Positions 1 through 6,507 of a stretch of DNA of 13,046 nucleotides are shown here, in pieces. The position numbers were made by a program, and so were the translations under genes. How positions within the stretch are numbered: position 1 is the first letter of the stretch; each line of letters opens with the position of its first letter. This DNA is from UBA8337 sp049889915 (GTDB lineage: Bacteria; Pseudomonadota; Alphaproteobacteria; RS24), in the NCBI GenBank assembly GCA_049889915.1, contig JBMHCM010000104.1, positions 1 through 13,046 on the forward strand, given 5' to 3'. Below the pieces are notes generated by a model that worked only from the letters and a program-made list of their open reading frames with translations, was not told the DNA's origin and did no database searches.

Positions 1-171
1 CGCGTCAATCTATTGTCGCCGGGGCCCATCCGCACCGCCATGCGGGCGCAAGCCATGCCCGGCGAAGACCCGGACACCCTGCCCACCCCGGCCGAACTGG
101 CTCCGCTATTCCTCGAATTGCTGTCAGAAAACGAAACCCGCACGGGTGAGATTATCGACTTTGTGCGGTAG
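1..171 (+). CDS. Short-chain dehydrogenase/reductase, C-terminal end (partial)
   Basis: Frame 1 is open from the window edge to a TAG at 169-171, giving the last 56 residues of a protein. They begin RVNLLSPGPIRTAMRAQAMP and continue with GEDP and an LPTP motif. The PG-PIRT-M segment after the sixth beta strand, followed by a GEDP-LPTP-APLFLEL tail, is typical of the YciK-like SDR branch of NAD(P)-dependent oxidoreductases. The catalytic Tyr/Lys and the nucleotide-binding glycines lie outside the window, so activity cannot be judged. In some alphaproteobacteria an SDR of this type sits next to purF; that is recalled, not seen here. Only 8 bases separate its stop from the stop of the convergent HTH gene. 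It is the only plus-strand gene in the window. The family call is firm; the substrate is unknown. Confidence 0.85.
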   Translation, partial: RVNLLSPGPIRTAMRAQAMPGEDPDTLPTPAELAPLFLELLSENETRTGEIIDFVR

Positions 172-180
172 TTGTTCACC
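171..180. repeat. Left copy of a 10-bp inverted repeat bounding the AT-rich cassette
   Basis: GTTGTTCACC at 171-180 matches the reverse complement of GGTGAACACC at 1727-1736 in 9 of 10 positions; the inner 8 bases (TGTTCACC / GGTGAACA) match perfectly. The copies sit almost exactly where the AT-rich DGQHR/HTH cassette meets its neighbours, just after the SDR stop and just before the zinc-ribbon gene stop. They could be short terminal inverted repeats, shared terminator arms or coincidence. No clear target-site duplication is visible outside them. Confidence 0.35.
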
Positions 181-192
181 TATAAAAGGTGA
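176..192. terminator. Hairpin at the convergent SDR/HTH junction
   Basis: TCACCT (176-181) and AGGTGA (187-192) form a perfect 6-bp stem with a 5-base loop. The hairpin covers the HTH gene's stop codon and follows the SDR stop by 4 bases. It lies between two converging genes, where a bidirectional terminator is expected. Neither side has a good T tract, so efficient intrinsic termination is doubtful. Confidence 0.3.
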
Positions 193-347
193 TCCCATTT
201 GCCTTGCTTGACCTCGGAAACACGTCCTTGGTTGACATTGTATTTTGCGGCAATTTGGCTCTGCAACAATTCGGCTAAAACCAAGTCTGCTTTTATTTTT
301 TCTACGAGTTCACGGGACATTTGTGTCGAACGATTTTTGCTATGCAT
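180..347 (-). CDS. 55-residue helix-turn-helix protein downstream of the DGQHR gene
   Basis: This is a small putative DNA-binding protein, beginning MHSKNRSTQMSRELVEKIKA. Residues about 29-50 (QSQIAAKYNVNQGRVSEVKQ followed by GK) follow the Q-x-x-I-A-x-x-y-x-V-x-q-x-x-V-S-x-I/V-x-x-G pattern of phage-type and Cro/resolvase-like HTH motifs. A basic N-terminus precedes it and there is no other domain. The start at 347 is chosen because GGAGGT lies 5 bases upstream and because ATGCATAG overlaps this start with the DGQHR stop by 8 bases, which suggests translational coupling. The frame stays open upstream to 461, but only inside the DGQHR coding sequence and without a comparable ribosome site. 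It may autoregulate the cassette or guide the DGQHR protein to DNA; both are inference. I do not recognise a named family. Confidence 0.75.
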   Translation of the reverse strand: MHSKNRSTQMSRELVEKIKADLVLAELLQSQIAAKYNVNQGRVSEVKQGKWDHLL

Positions 348-1491
348 ATTCGACCTCCGGCAACATTGCCAACATACGGTCCATAAGGACCCTTTTACCG
401 CCCTCACTTGTGTATGATCCAACAACCCCGTCTGCGCCAGACATCCAGAAATCAATACCAACAGTATGTTGATTGCTACTGTTCATACCGTCCATCTCAT
501 CTAACAAACGAAATATTACGTTTCCATAAGACTCAGATGAATAGATCGATGACCCGTTCGCCGCCACAATTTCGATAAGAGATGGCAGAATACCGTGCAT
601 CACAGACACACCTACACCTTTAAAAAGGGCGCATTTCTTCAAATTTTGGAGCTCCATGTCATTCGAGCGATTGGCATACCAAGTAAAAATGCTGCTCCAA
701 AAATTGTCCATCAACTGCACTTGCTTATTTCGATCTTTGATAGATCGAAAAATTGCTGACTGCATAAAAATAGGCTTCATTGACTTTATGAAAGATGCCG
801 ATTGTACCACTGAAATCCCGACAGGTTCGTTTGGCAGACGTATGCGGTTTTTCCAGACATTTGTATTCGCCAAGTCTGTTACCAATTCCGTCGCATAAAT
901 CTCCCACAACTTTCCTCTTGCTGAAGCCTGCTCTCTTATCTCTGGATCTCTATCAGCCCACTTCCTGATAAGTTGGCATGCTAGGTCGGTCGGCACAGAT
1001 TTAGCATTCCTATTAACCGTATAAAACTGCCCGACCTCTTCTTCCTCCCCAGCCCCAATCATACAAACAAAAGGAATTTTAAGGTTTGGATTCTCGGGAA
1101 GCTCCTCCAACACTTTTGCGAGGGCCATTATTCGGTGCTGACCGTCAACAACAAATAGACTATTTGCTTTTTGCTTCTTAAGAACTGAGAAATCGATAAT
1201 CTCCTGGTCCCCTAAGCCAGATATAAATCCTTTTGGTACGGGACCCCTGACGTCAAGCAGTACTGATGTAGGGAGGTCAACACGCCTGTCTATGATATCT
1301 CGAGCTAAGTCTTTGATGCGTTTGATATTGGGGTTTCGTTGATATCCAGTGTCACTTTCTGCGTTATATCGGGGCACGTCTGCCACTTGTGCAAGAGTGG
1401 CTCCGCTTATGCAACCGATATAAGTTGGAATACCTCCATTGGTACAATTTATATCAGCACTTCGTAAAACCCTAGTCTTCCATTCATTCAT
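340..1491 (-). CDS. DGQHR-domain protein (DndB-like / ParB-like fold)
   Basis: The 383-residue product has the hallmarks of DGQHR-domain proteins: GYQR at 49-52 followed by a basic helix, LFVVDGQHRIMAL with DGQHR at 116-120, and FYTVNRNAKSVPTDLACQL at about 156-174. The C-terminal half is helical, with KGVGVSVMHG at 291-300. DndB, the regulator of the DNA phosphorothioation (dnd) operon, and DpdB of the 7-deazaguanine DNA-modification cluster contain related domains. No dndCDE, dpd or restriction gene is visible here, so it appears as a solo member with a tiny HTH partner. The start at 1491 is preceded by GGAAAG. Its AT-rich composition against its neighbours and its strand-convergent position suggest horizontal acquisition. 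Domain assignment is confident; molecular role (regulator, nuclease or defence component) is unknown. Confidence 0.85.
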   Translation of the reverse strand: MNEWKTRVLRSADINCTNGGIPTYIGCISGATLAQVADVPRYNAESDTGYQRNPNIKRIKDLARDIIDRRVDLPTSVLLDVRGPVPKGFISGLGDQEIIDFSVLKKQKANSLFVVDGQHRIMALAKVLEELPENPNLKIPFVCMIGAGEEEEVGQFYTVNRNAKSVPTDLACQLIRKWADRDPEIREQASARGKLWEIYATELVTDLANTNVWKNRIRLPNEPVGISVVQSASFIKSMKPIFMQSAIFRSIKDRNKQVQLMDNFWSSIFTWYANRSNDMELQNLKKCALFKGVGVSVMHGILPSLIEIVAANGSSIYSSESYGNVIFRLLDEMDGMNSSNQHTVGIDFWMSGADGVVGSYTSEGGKRVLMDRMLAMLPEVEYA

Positions 1492-1741
1492 GATCTTTCC
1501 TTTTTCTTATTGATCAAAGAATAGGATCACAAAAGCCCGATCTTGAGGATCAACACAAGGGACTTATTTCCAACAAGCTAAATCATATACAAATTATCGC
1601 GTTTCAAAGCTCATAACCCATTGTTTTCTAGTATGTTTACATCCTAGGGGTAGAGAGGAATATTTTTTGTTTCAAGATGATTTCGCCAATTTTTGGTTAA
1701 CTAGTGCAGCGCAAATTATCCGTTTCGGTGAACACCCTTCC
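1492..1741 (-). promoter_or_regulatory. AT-rich upstream region of the DGQHR cassette with GATC cluster and dyads
   Basis: This 250-base stretch has no convincing gene. Five GATC sites fall within 60 bases (starting at 1492, 1512, 1525, 1539 and 1548). A perfect palindrome TTGATCAA lies at 1510-1517, and AGGATCA is directly repeated at 1523-1529 and 1546-1552, 23 bases apart. An imperfect 20-bp dyad lies at 1628-1647 (CTAG and ATGT arms against ACAT and CTAG; 8 of 10 pairs). A weak minus-strand promoter could use TTGAAA (1607-1602) with TATGAT (1587-1582), but the 14-base spacer is short. These are candidate operators; binding is not demonstrated. Confidence 0.45.
1727..1736. repeat. Right copy of the 10-bp inverted repeat
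   Basis: GGTGAACACC is the reverse complement of the left copy at 171-180 with one mismatch. It marks the end of the AT-rich stretch, 5 bases before the stop codon of the zinc-ribbon gene. Confidence 0.35.
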
Positions 1742-1966
1742 CTACTTCCCCATTCGAATGGCGACGTGAGTTTCACAATCTTGACAGAAAAAGCCAATGC
1801 GTGGGTCGGTGGCGGTAATCAGCCCGGCCGGTGATTGTTCCAGCTTTGGTTGCACGGCGCGCCAGCTTTGCGTCGGCAAGTGCCAAACGCAATGGCCTTC
1901 CAATATTACGGCCGATGAATGGCAATCGGCGCAGCGCGGGCGATGTCGGCTTCTGACCACTTCCAT
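1742..1966 (-). CDS. Small zinc-ribbon-like protein of unknown function
   Basis: The 74-residue product has two cysteine pairs, CADC near residue 12 and CQDC near residue 61. They flank a segment EGHCVWHLPTQSW that resembles the W-x-x-x-x-q-x-W core of small CxxC...CxxC proteins common in sphingomonads and other alphaproteobacteria. The spacing suggests one structural zinc site. The start at 1966 (MEVVRSRHRPRC) is preferred because AAGGGG lies 8 bases upstream. An alternative ATG at 1999 adds 11 residues (MKARTRKGAAC) but has no ribosome-binding site. It follows der on the same strand after a possible terminator, with 105 bases between der's stop and this start. Composition matches the core genome rather than the AT-rich cassette beside it. 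Function is unknown. Confidence 0.6.
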   Translation of the reverse strand: MEVVRSRHRPRCADCHSSAVILEGHCVWHLPTQSWRAVQPKLEQSPAGLITATDPRIGFFCQDCETHVAIRMGK

Positions 1967-2061
1967 GCAGGCAGCCCCTTTTCTTGTTCTTGCTTTCATA
2001 CAGGCTAGAACACAAGCAGCGCCCCTAAAAGAGCGTTAATTTCAGATATTTTCTTGGATTA

Positions 2062-2083
2062 CAAAAACCGATTATCGGTCTTC
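2062..2083 (-). terminator. Candidate intrinsic terminator overlapping the der stop codon
   Basis: On the minus strand, ACCGA and TCGGT pair around a TAA loop (2072-2074) that is der's own stop codon. The stem extends by about three A-T or G-T pairs using the following Ts, and TTTTG comes directly after. The position at the end of the panB-der run fits a terminator. The stem is short and the T tract is partly used in pairing, so strength is uncertain. Confidence 0.5.
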
Positions 2084-3499
2084 ATACGGGTTTTTGCCCT
2101 TGCGGACAAAAATGCGCAGCGGCACGCCGTCCAGCGCAAAGGTCTCGCGCAGAGTATTGACCAAATAACGCTGATAGCTTTCCGGCACGGCATGGCCACG
2201 GCTGGAAAAGGTAACAAAGGTCGGCGGGCGCGATTTGGCCTGCGTGATATAGCGCAGCCGCACCGGCCGCCCCTTATCGGCCGGTGGCGGATGACGGTCG
2301 GTCACATCGCCCAGCCATTTATTCAACTTGGCAGTGCCGATGCGGGCATTCCAATGGGTATATTGCTGCTGCACGGCGGGCATCAGTTTTTCAACGCCCT
2401 TGCCGGTTTGCGCCGACAACATAACCACCGGCGCGCCGCGCAGCTTTGGCAGCGCCCGCAGCAGCGCATCATTCACCGTTTGCCGCACTTCTTTGCGGTC
2501 GAGTTTCAAATCCCATTTATTAATGGCAATCACCAGCCCACGGCCCTCGCGCTCAACCAAATCGGCCAGCTGAATATCCTGCTTGTCAAACGGGCTGGTC
2601 GCATCGATGAGCAACACCACCACCTCGGCAAATTTAACGGCGCGCAAGCCATCGGCCACTGACAGCTTCTCTAGCTTTTCGGTCACCCGTGCTTTTTTGC
2701 GCACACCGGCCGTATCCCACAGCGTAATGGGCCGCGCGCCACCGGGGGCGGCTTTGTCTTCCCACGTCCAATTGACGGAAATACTGTCACGGGTAATGCC
2801 CGCTTCAGGTCCGGTCAGCAGCCGATCTTGCCCCAGCAGATAATTGATAAGCGTCGATTTGCCGGCATTGGGACGGCCCAAAATGGCCACCCGCAACGGC
2901 TTTTCCGGATCATCTTCAAATTCCACTTCCGGGTCGAAGGCGGCGTCTTCCTCTTCTTCTCCGGCGGCGAAATAAGCATGTTGATTGGCCGCTTGGTGGG
3001 CCGCCATGGCATCGCGAATTTGCACATATAGCTCGTCCGTGCCGTTGCCATGTTCGGCCGACAGCGCAATCGGGTCACCAAGGCCAAGCTTATAGGCCTC
3101 ATGCCGACCGGCTTCAGCCGCATTGCTTTCTGATTTATTGGCGGCCAGCATAACCGGCACATCGGCCTTACGCAGCAGCCGGGCGAATAATTCATCCTCC
3201 GGCAAAATGCCAACCCGTGCATCGGTCAGCATCAGCACCATATCGGCTTCTTCAATGGCCGCCTCGGTTTGCATCCGCATGCGCGCTTCCAACGAGCCGC
3301 TTTTACCCTCTTCAAAACCGGCCGTATCGACAATTTGAAACCGCAAATCGCCCAAGCGCGCATCGCCAAAGCGGCGGTCGCGGGTTACCCCCGGCTGGTC
3401 ATCAACCAAAGCCAGCTTGCGCCCGACCAGACGGTTAAACAGTGTGGATTTGCCGACATTCGGCCGCCCGACAATGGCAAGGACAAAAGGCGCGCTCAT
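2072..3499 (-). CDS. der: Ribosome-assembly GTPase Der (EngA)
   Basis: Der is an essential GTPase with two tandem G domains that acts late in 50S subunit assembly. Its 475 residues show domain 1 with P-loop GRPNVGKST (11-19), PGVTRD (36-41), DTAG (58-61) and NKSE (121-124). Domain 2 has GRPNAGKST (208-216), DTAG (262-265), NKWD (327-330) and SAQTGKG (about 362-368). A C-terminal KH-like domain covers about 385-475. The inter-domain linker at about 180-200 is strongly acidic, as is common in this family. All nucleotide-binding motifs are intact and the length is normal. The start at 3499 follows AGGGGG, and 8 bases separate it from the bamB stop. It is probably the last gene of the panB-yfgM-bamB-der operon. 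The assignment is secure. Confidence 0.98.
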   Translation of the reverse strand: MSAPFVLAIVGRPNVGKSTLFNRLVGRKLALVDDQPGVTRDRRFGDARLGDLRFQIVDTAGFEEGKSGSLEARMRMQTEAAIEEADMVLMLTDARVGILPEDELFARLLRKADVPVMLAANKSESNAAEAGRHEAYKLGLGDPIALSAEHGNGTDELYVQIRDAMAAHQAANQHAYFAAGEEEEDAAFDPEVEFEDDPEKPLRVAILGRPNAGKSTLINYLLGQDRLLTGPEAGITRDSISVNWTWEDKAAPGGARPITLWDTAGVRKKARVTEKLEKLSVADGLRAVKFAEVVVLLIDATSPFDKQDIQLADLVEREGRGLVIAINKWDLKLDRKEVRQTVNDALLRALPKLRGAPVVMLSAQTGKGVEKLMPAVQQQYTHWNARIGTAKLNKWLGDVTDRHPPPADKGRPVRLRYITQAKSRPPTFVTFSSRGHAVPESYQRYLVNTLRETFALDGVPLRIFVRKGKNPYEDR

Positions 3500-3507
3500 A
3501 TCGCCCC

Positions 3508-4875
3508 CTAACGCCGCGCAATCAGCGTGCCCGCATCGCTGAGCATGAACAATGTGCCATTGGCCACAACCGGCGTAACCGATACATCGTCTTTATTGTC
3601 CATTTGCTCACCAATATCGCCACTGGCCGGGTCAACACTGACCACTTGCCCGTGCGAGGAAGCAAGAATGATTTTACCACCGGCCAATACTGGCCCGGCC
3701 CAACGGATGCGGCCTTTGCGCGCCGCTTCGTTTTCAAAGGCCGGCAAATCAGCCAACCAACGCACCCGCCCCTGCTCGCGTGACAGATTGACCAATTGGC
3801 CATCCAACGACATCAGCAGCACATAATCACCCAATGCCCACGGAGTTTCCAACGAGCCGACATCGGCCGTCCAAATCCGTTCACCGGAGCGCAGGTCAAT
3901 CGCCACTGTGCGGCCACCATGGCTGGTCACATAAACACGGTCGCGGTCAATCACCGGCCGACCGACAATAGCGTTCAATTGTGACAGCGGCGTCACTTGG
4001 GTGGCGCGGCTGGTCAGGCTTTCGCTCCACAGCTCTTGGCCGTTAATCGGGCTCAGCGCAACAATCTCGCCGGAGCTGAAACCGGCAACGACAATCTGCT
4101 CGTTCACGGCAACGCTGGTGGCGCCCATAATGGTTGCCGGTTCATCAATCGCCAAATGCTCCCACAAGCGCGCCCCATCATCGGCTGAGAAAGCCTGCAA
4201 CCGGCTGTCTTGCGAGGCAACATAAACACGGCCATTGCGCACGGTCGGCGCATTGGAAAAACCGACATTGTTTTGCACGCGCCAAATAATGCTGCCATCA
4301 GCAGCGTTCAACGCCAGTACTTCACCAAAGCCGGTGGTCACAAACACCCGACCATCGGCATAAGCAACGCCGCCGCCAAAGCCGTCGCGCACTTGCGCCG
4401 GCTTGTCCTTCACACCGAAAAAGCGCGTCAGGCTAAAATTTGTCTCGCGGCGTTCCGCCAAAACCGAGCTTTGCCACAGCGTTTCGCCGGTCTGGGCATT
4501 GGCCGCCACCACATCCAATTCAGCGCCCATGGCGAAGACTTTGCCATCGGCAACCACGGGCGGCGCTTTAATGACGCTAAGGCCGCTATTGCCGCTGACC
4601 ATGGGCTGGCGGTAGGCCAGGCCCAAGCCATCCAGCTCAAGATGATACGCCGCATGGGTGGTGAACCCACCCGGATTGGCCCAGCTGGTATTACGGAAAG
4701 GCGGAATGATTTGCACCGGCGCATTTTGCAAGCGCGGGTCTTCGCGCAAGGTCGCCTCAAAGCTCAAAACCGAGATGCGATCGCCGTCAAATTTATCCTG
4801 ATTGGCGTCACCGGCGCAGGCCGCTACAAAGGCACCAAGCGCGATTGCCAATAAGGGAGAGGTTCGTTTCGCCAT
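3508..4875 (-). CDS. bamB: Outer-membrane assembly lipoprotein BamB (PQQ-like beta-propeller)
   Basis: BamB is an accessory lipoprotein of the BAM complex that folds beta-barrel proteins into the outer membrane. The 455-residue product starts with a lipoprotein signal, MAKRTSPLLAIALGAFVAAC, with lipobox VAAC and lipidated Cys20. The +2 residue is Ala, consistent with sorting to the outer membrane. After it come repeated PQQ-type blades with the pattern G-x-V-Y/F-V ... A-x-D-G-x-x-x-W, for example ALNAADGSIIWRVQN, AFSADDGARLWEH and AIDLRSGERIWTADV. The length is slightly above that of the roughly 390-residue E. coli protein. Position directly upstream of der and downstream of a YfgM-like gene matches the conserved yfgM-bamB-der order. 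An ordinary PQQ-binding dehydrogenase is unlikely because of the lipobox and the context. Confidence 0.93.
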   Translation of the reverse strand: MAKRTSPLLAIALGAFVAACAGDANQDKFDGDRISVLSFEATLREDPRLQNAPVQIIPPFRNTSWANPGGFTTHAAYHLELDGLGLAYRQPMVSGNSGLSVIKAPPVVADGKVFAMGAELDVVAANAQTGETLWQSSVLAERRETNFSLTRFFGVKDKPAQVRDGFGGGVAYADGRVFVTTGFGEVLALNAADGSIIWRVQNNVGFSNAPTVRNGRVYVASQDSRLQAFSADDGARLWEHLAIDEPATIMGATSVAVNEQIVVAGFSSGEIVALSPINGQELWSESLTSRATQVTPLSQLNAIVGRPVIDRDRVYVTSHGGRTVAIDLRSGERIWTADVGSLETPWALGDYVLLMSLDGQLVNLSREQGRVRWLADLPAFENEAARKGRIRWAGPVLAGGKIILASSHGQVVSVDPASGDIGEQMDNKDDVSVTPVVANGTLFMLSDAGTLIARR

Positions 4876-4883
4876 CAGCTTGC

Positions 4884-5573
4884 CTATTTCGCTTCGTCAA
4901 CCGGCGGAGGCGCGATATCTGTCAAAGCGGCACTTACGGTTTGCAGCATAATGGTCGCCCGCTCACGAGTCAGGCTGGGCACTTTCGGATCGGCAATTTG
5001 CGCCCGGAATAATTCACGCGCTTTCAGCGGCAAGTCGTTTTGCATATAGGCCAATGCCATGGTTTCACGCGCCATCGGTTGCAAGCCGTTTTCATCATCC
5101 AGTAAATCTTGCAACCGCGCTTCAATTTCAGCCAATGCGCCATTGCTGTTCAGTAATACGATGGCGGCCTGCAGGGCGGCCAAATCTTGCATGGTGTCGG
5201 GCAGACTGCCTTTGTCGGCCAATTCATTTAACCCGGCCAGCGCTGCCTCATTGTTACCTTGGCGTGCTTGGCGCAATGCGGCACTGAAACGGGCCAACAC
5301 GCCATAGCCATTATCTTCAGCTGTGGCGAATGCCAACAGCGTCGCAATATCGGCATCGGCGTCATCACCGCTCAAGCTCTCCAGCATGGCATCATAACGC
5401 TCAGAGGCCGCTTCATTGCGGCTATCAATCACTGAGGTGGTGCCGATAACCGCCGCCACAAGCACCACGAAGCCGACCGCTGCCGCAATGATATAGCGGC
5501 CATATTTATCCCATGCCGCCTGCATATTATCGCGGCGCAGTTCGGCACTTACCTCATCAAAAATATCACTCAC
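4884..5573 (-). CDS. YfgM-like membrane-anchored TPR protein
   Basis: This 229-residue protein has a cytoplasmic N-terminus (MSDIFDEVSAELRRDN...), one transmembrane helix at about residues 27-48, and a periplasmic alpha-helical domain with TPR-like repeats. The layout matches YfgM, an ancillary SecYEG-associated subunit linked to periplasmic chaperones (TPR_21 family). The start is GTG at 5573, with GGAG 6 bases upstream; no ATG near it fits better. It ends 8 bases before bamB and follows panB by 22 bases. Co-transcription with bamB fits a shared role in envelope protein biogenesis. Alphaproteobacterial members are often annotated only as tetratricopeptide repeat proteins, so I leave the symbol empty. 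Confidence 0.85.
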   Translation of the reverse strand: MSDIFDEVSAELRRDNMQAAWDKYGRYIIAAAVGFVVLVAAVIGTTSVIDSRNEAASERYDAMLESLSGDDADADIATLLAFATAEDNGYGVLARFSAALRQARQGNNEAALAGLNELADKGSLPDTMQDLAALQAAIVLLNSNGALAEIEARLQDLLDDENGLQPMARETMALAYMQNDLPLKARELFRAQIADPKVPSLTRERATIMLQTVSAALTDIAPPPVDEAK

Positions 5574-5595
5574 AAGCGGCTCCGATCGATTGGTC

Positions 5596-6420
5596 TTATT
5601 TGTCTTGCTTCATAGCATAAGTATGTTCAGGGGCGGGAAATTTCCGCGACCGCACTTCATCGGCATAGGCCTCGGCGGCTTCCGCGATTTTGGCGCCTAA
5701 ACCGGCAAATTCCTTAACGAATTTCGGCACACTCGGTGACAGGCCAAGCATGTCTTCGGTCACCAAAATTTGCCCGTCGCAGCCGGCTGACGCGCCAATA
5801 CCAATGGTCGGCACATTAATCGATGCGGAAATCCTATCGGCCAGTTCAGCCGCCACCCCTTCAACCACAATGGCGAAGGCTCCGGCCTCGGCCAAAGCGC
5901 GGGCATCGGCTTCCAGTTCGGGCCATTGATCTTTGCTGCGGCCTTGGGTTTTAAAGCCGCCCATAACGTTGACATTTTGCGGTGTCAGGCCGATATGCCC
6001 CATCACCGGAATGCCGCGTTGCGTCAAATGCCGCACTGTATCGGCCATACGTTGCCCGCCTTCAATCTTCACCGCTTGGCAGCCGGTCTCTTTCATCGTG
6101 CGAGCGGCATTGTGAAACGCATGCGCCGGGCTTTCTTCATAAGTGCCGAACGGCATATCAACCACCACCAAAGCTTGCGAAGAACCGCGCACAACGGCCG
6201 CCCCATGGGCAATCATCATGTCCAGCGTCACGCCCAGCGTGTTTTCCATACCATACATCACCATGCCCAAACTGTCGCCGACCAGCAGCAAATCGACATG
6301 CTTGTCGATCAGCGCAGCCGTATGCGCATGATAGGAAGTCAGGCAGACAATTGGCTGTTCGCCCTTGCGTGCCATGAGTTGCGGCACGGTGACCCGAGGT
6401 GTGGATTTTTGAACCGACAT
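5596..6420 (-). CDS. panB: 3-methyl-2-oxobutanoate hydroxymethyltransferase (PanB)
   Basis: PanB catalyses the first committed step of pantothenate/CoA synthesis: 5,10-methylene-THF plus 3-methyl-2-oxobutanoate gives ketopantoate. The 274-residue product shows LLLVGDSLGMV with metal-ligand Asp49, VVVDMPFGTYE with Asp88, AVKIEGG with Lys118, GHIGLTPQ (141-148) and VVEGV with the catalytic-position Glu187. All are in the expected TIM-barrel order and the length is normal (E. coli about 264). The ATG at 6420 follows AAGGCG. It is the first gene of the panB-yfgM-bamB-der run. No panC is nearby. The assignment is secure. Confidence 0.97.
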   Translation of the reverse strand: MSVQKSTPRVTVPQLMARKGEQPIVCLTSYHAHTAALIDKHVDLLLVGDSLGMVMYGMENTLGVTLDMMIAHGAAVVRGSSQALVVVDMPFGTYEESPAHAFHNAARTMKETGCQAVKIEGGQRMADTVRHLTQRGIPVMGHIGLTPQNVNVMGGFKTQGRSKDQWPELEADARALAEAGAFAIVVEGVAAELADRISASINVPTIGIGASAGCDGQILVTEDMLGLSPSVPKFVKEFAGLGAKIAEAAEAYADEVRSRKFPAPEHTYAMKQDK

Positions 6421-6453
6421 GGTGTTTCGCCTTAAAGCACTAAGTGGCGGGAA

Positions 6454-6473
6454 AGCTAGCCGAAATCGGCGCT
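6454..6473 (-). terminator. Possible weak terminator hairpin between the SDR gene and panB
   Basis: GCCGA (6459-6463) and TCGGC (6466-6470) pair around two A residues, with AGC/GCT as outer arms separated by a two-base bulge. On the minus strand it is followed by TAGCTTTCC, a poor T tract. It lies in the 87-base gap that must end the upstream run and start the panB run. Evidence for real termination is weak. Confidence 0.25.
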
Positions 6474-6507
6474 GAAGGCAATTCGCTTGATGGCTTTGCG
6501 CCGCCTT

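Noticed and set aside
180..461. Longer 93-residue version of the HTH protein
   Set aside because: Its extra 38 residues lie within the DGQHR coding region and look like out-of-frame sequence; the ATG at 347 has GGAGGT and overlaps the DGQHR stop.
180..1491. Complete dnd phosphorothioation or dpd system
   Set aside because: Only the DGQHR gene is present; no cysteine desulfurase, DndC-like PAPS reductase, DndD ATPase or deazaguanine transglycosylase is encoded in the window.
1686..1696. CCAA-AAA-TTGG hairpin as terminator for the zinc-ribbon gene (minus strand)
   Set aside because: The stem is only 4 bp and no T tract follows.
2054..2662. 202-codon plus-strand open frame opposite der
   Set aside because: Lies over the conserved second G domain and KH-like domain of Der; composition typical of an antisense shadow.
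4210..4854. 214-codon plus-strand open frame opposite bamB
   Set aside because: Antisense to an intact BamB with a lipobox and PQQ repeats; no ribosome site or recognisable motif.
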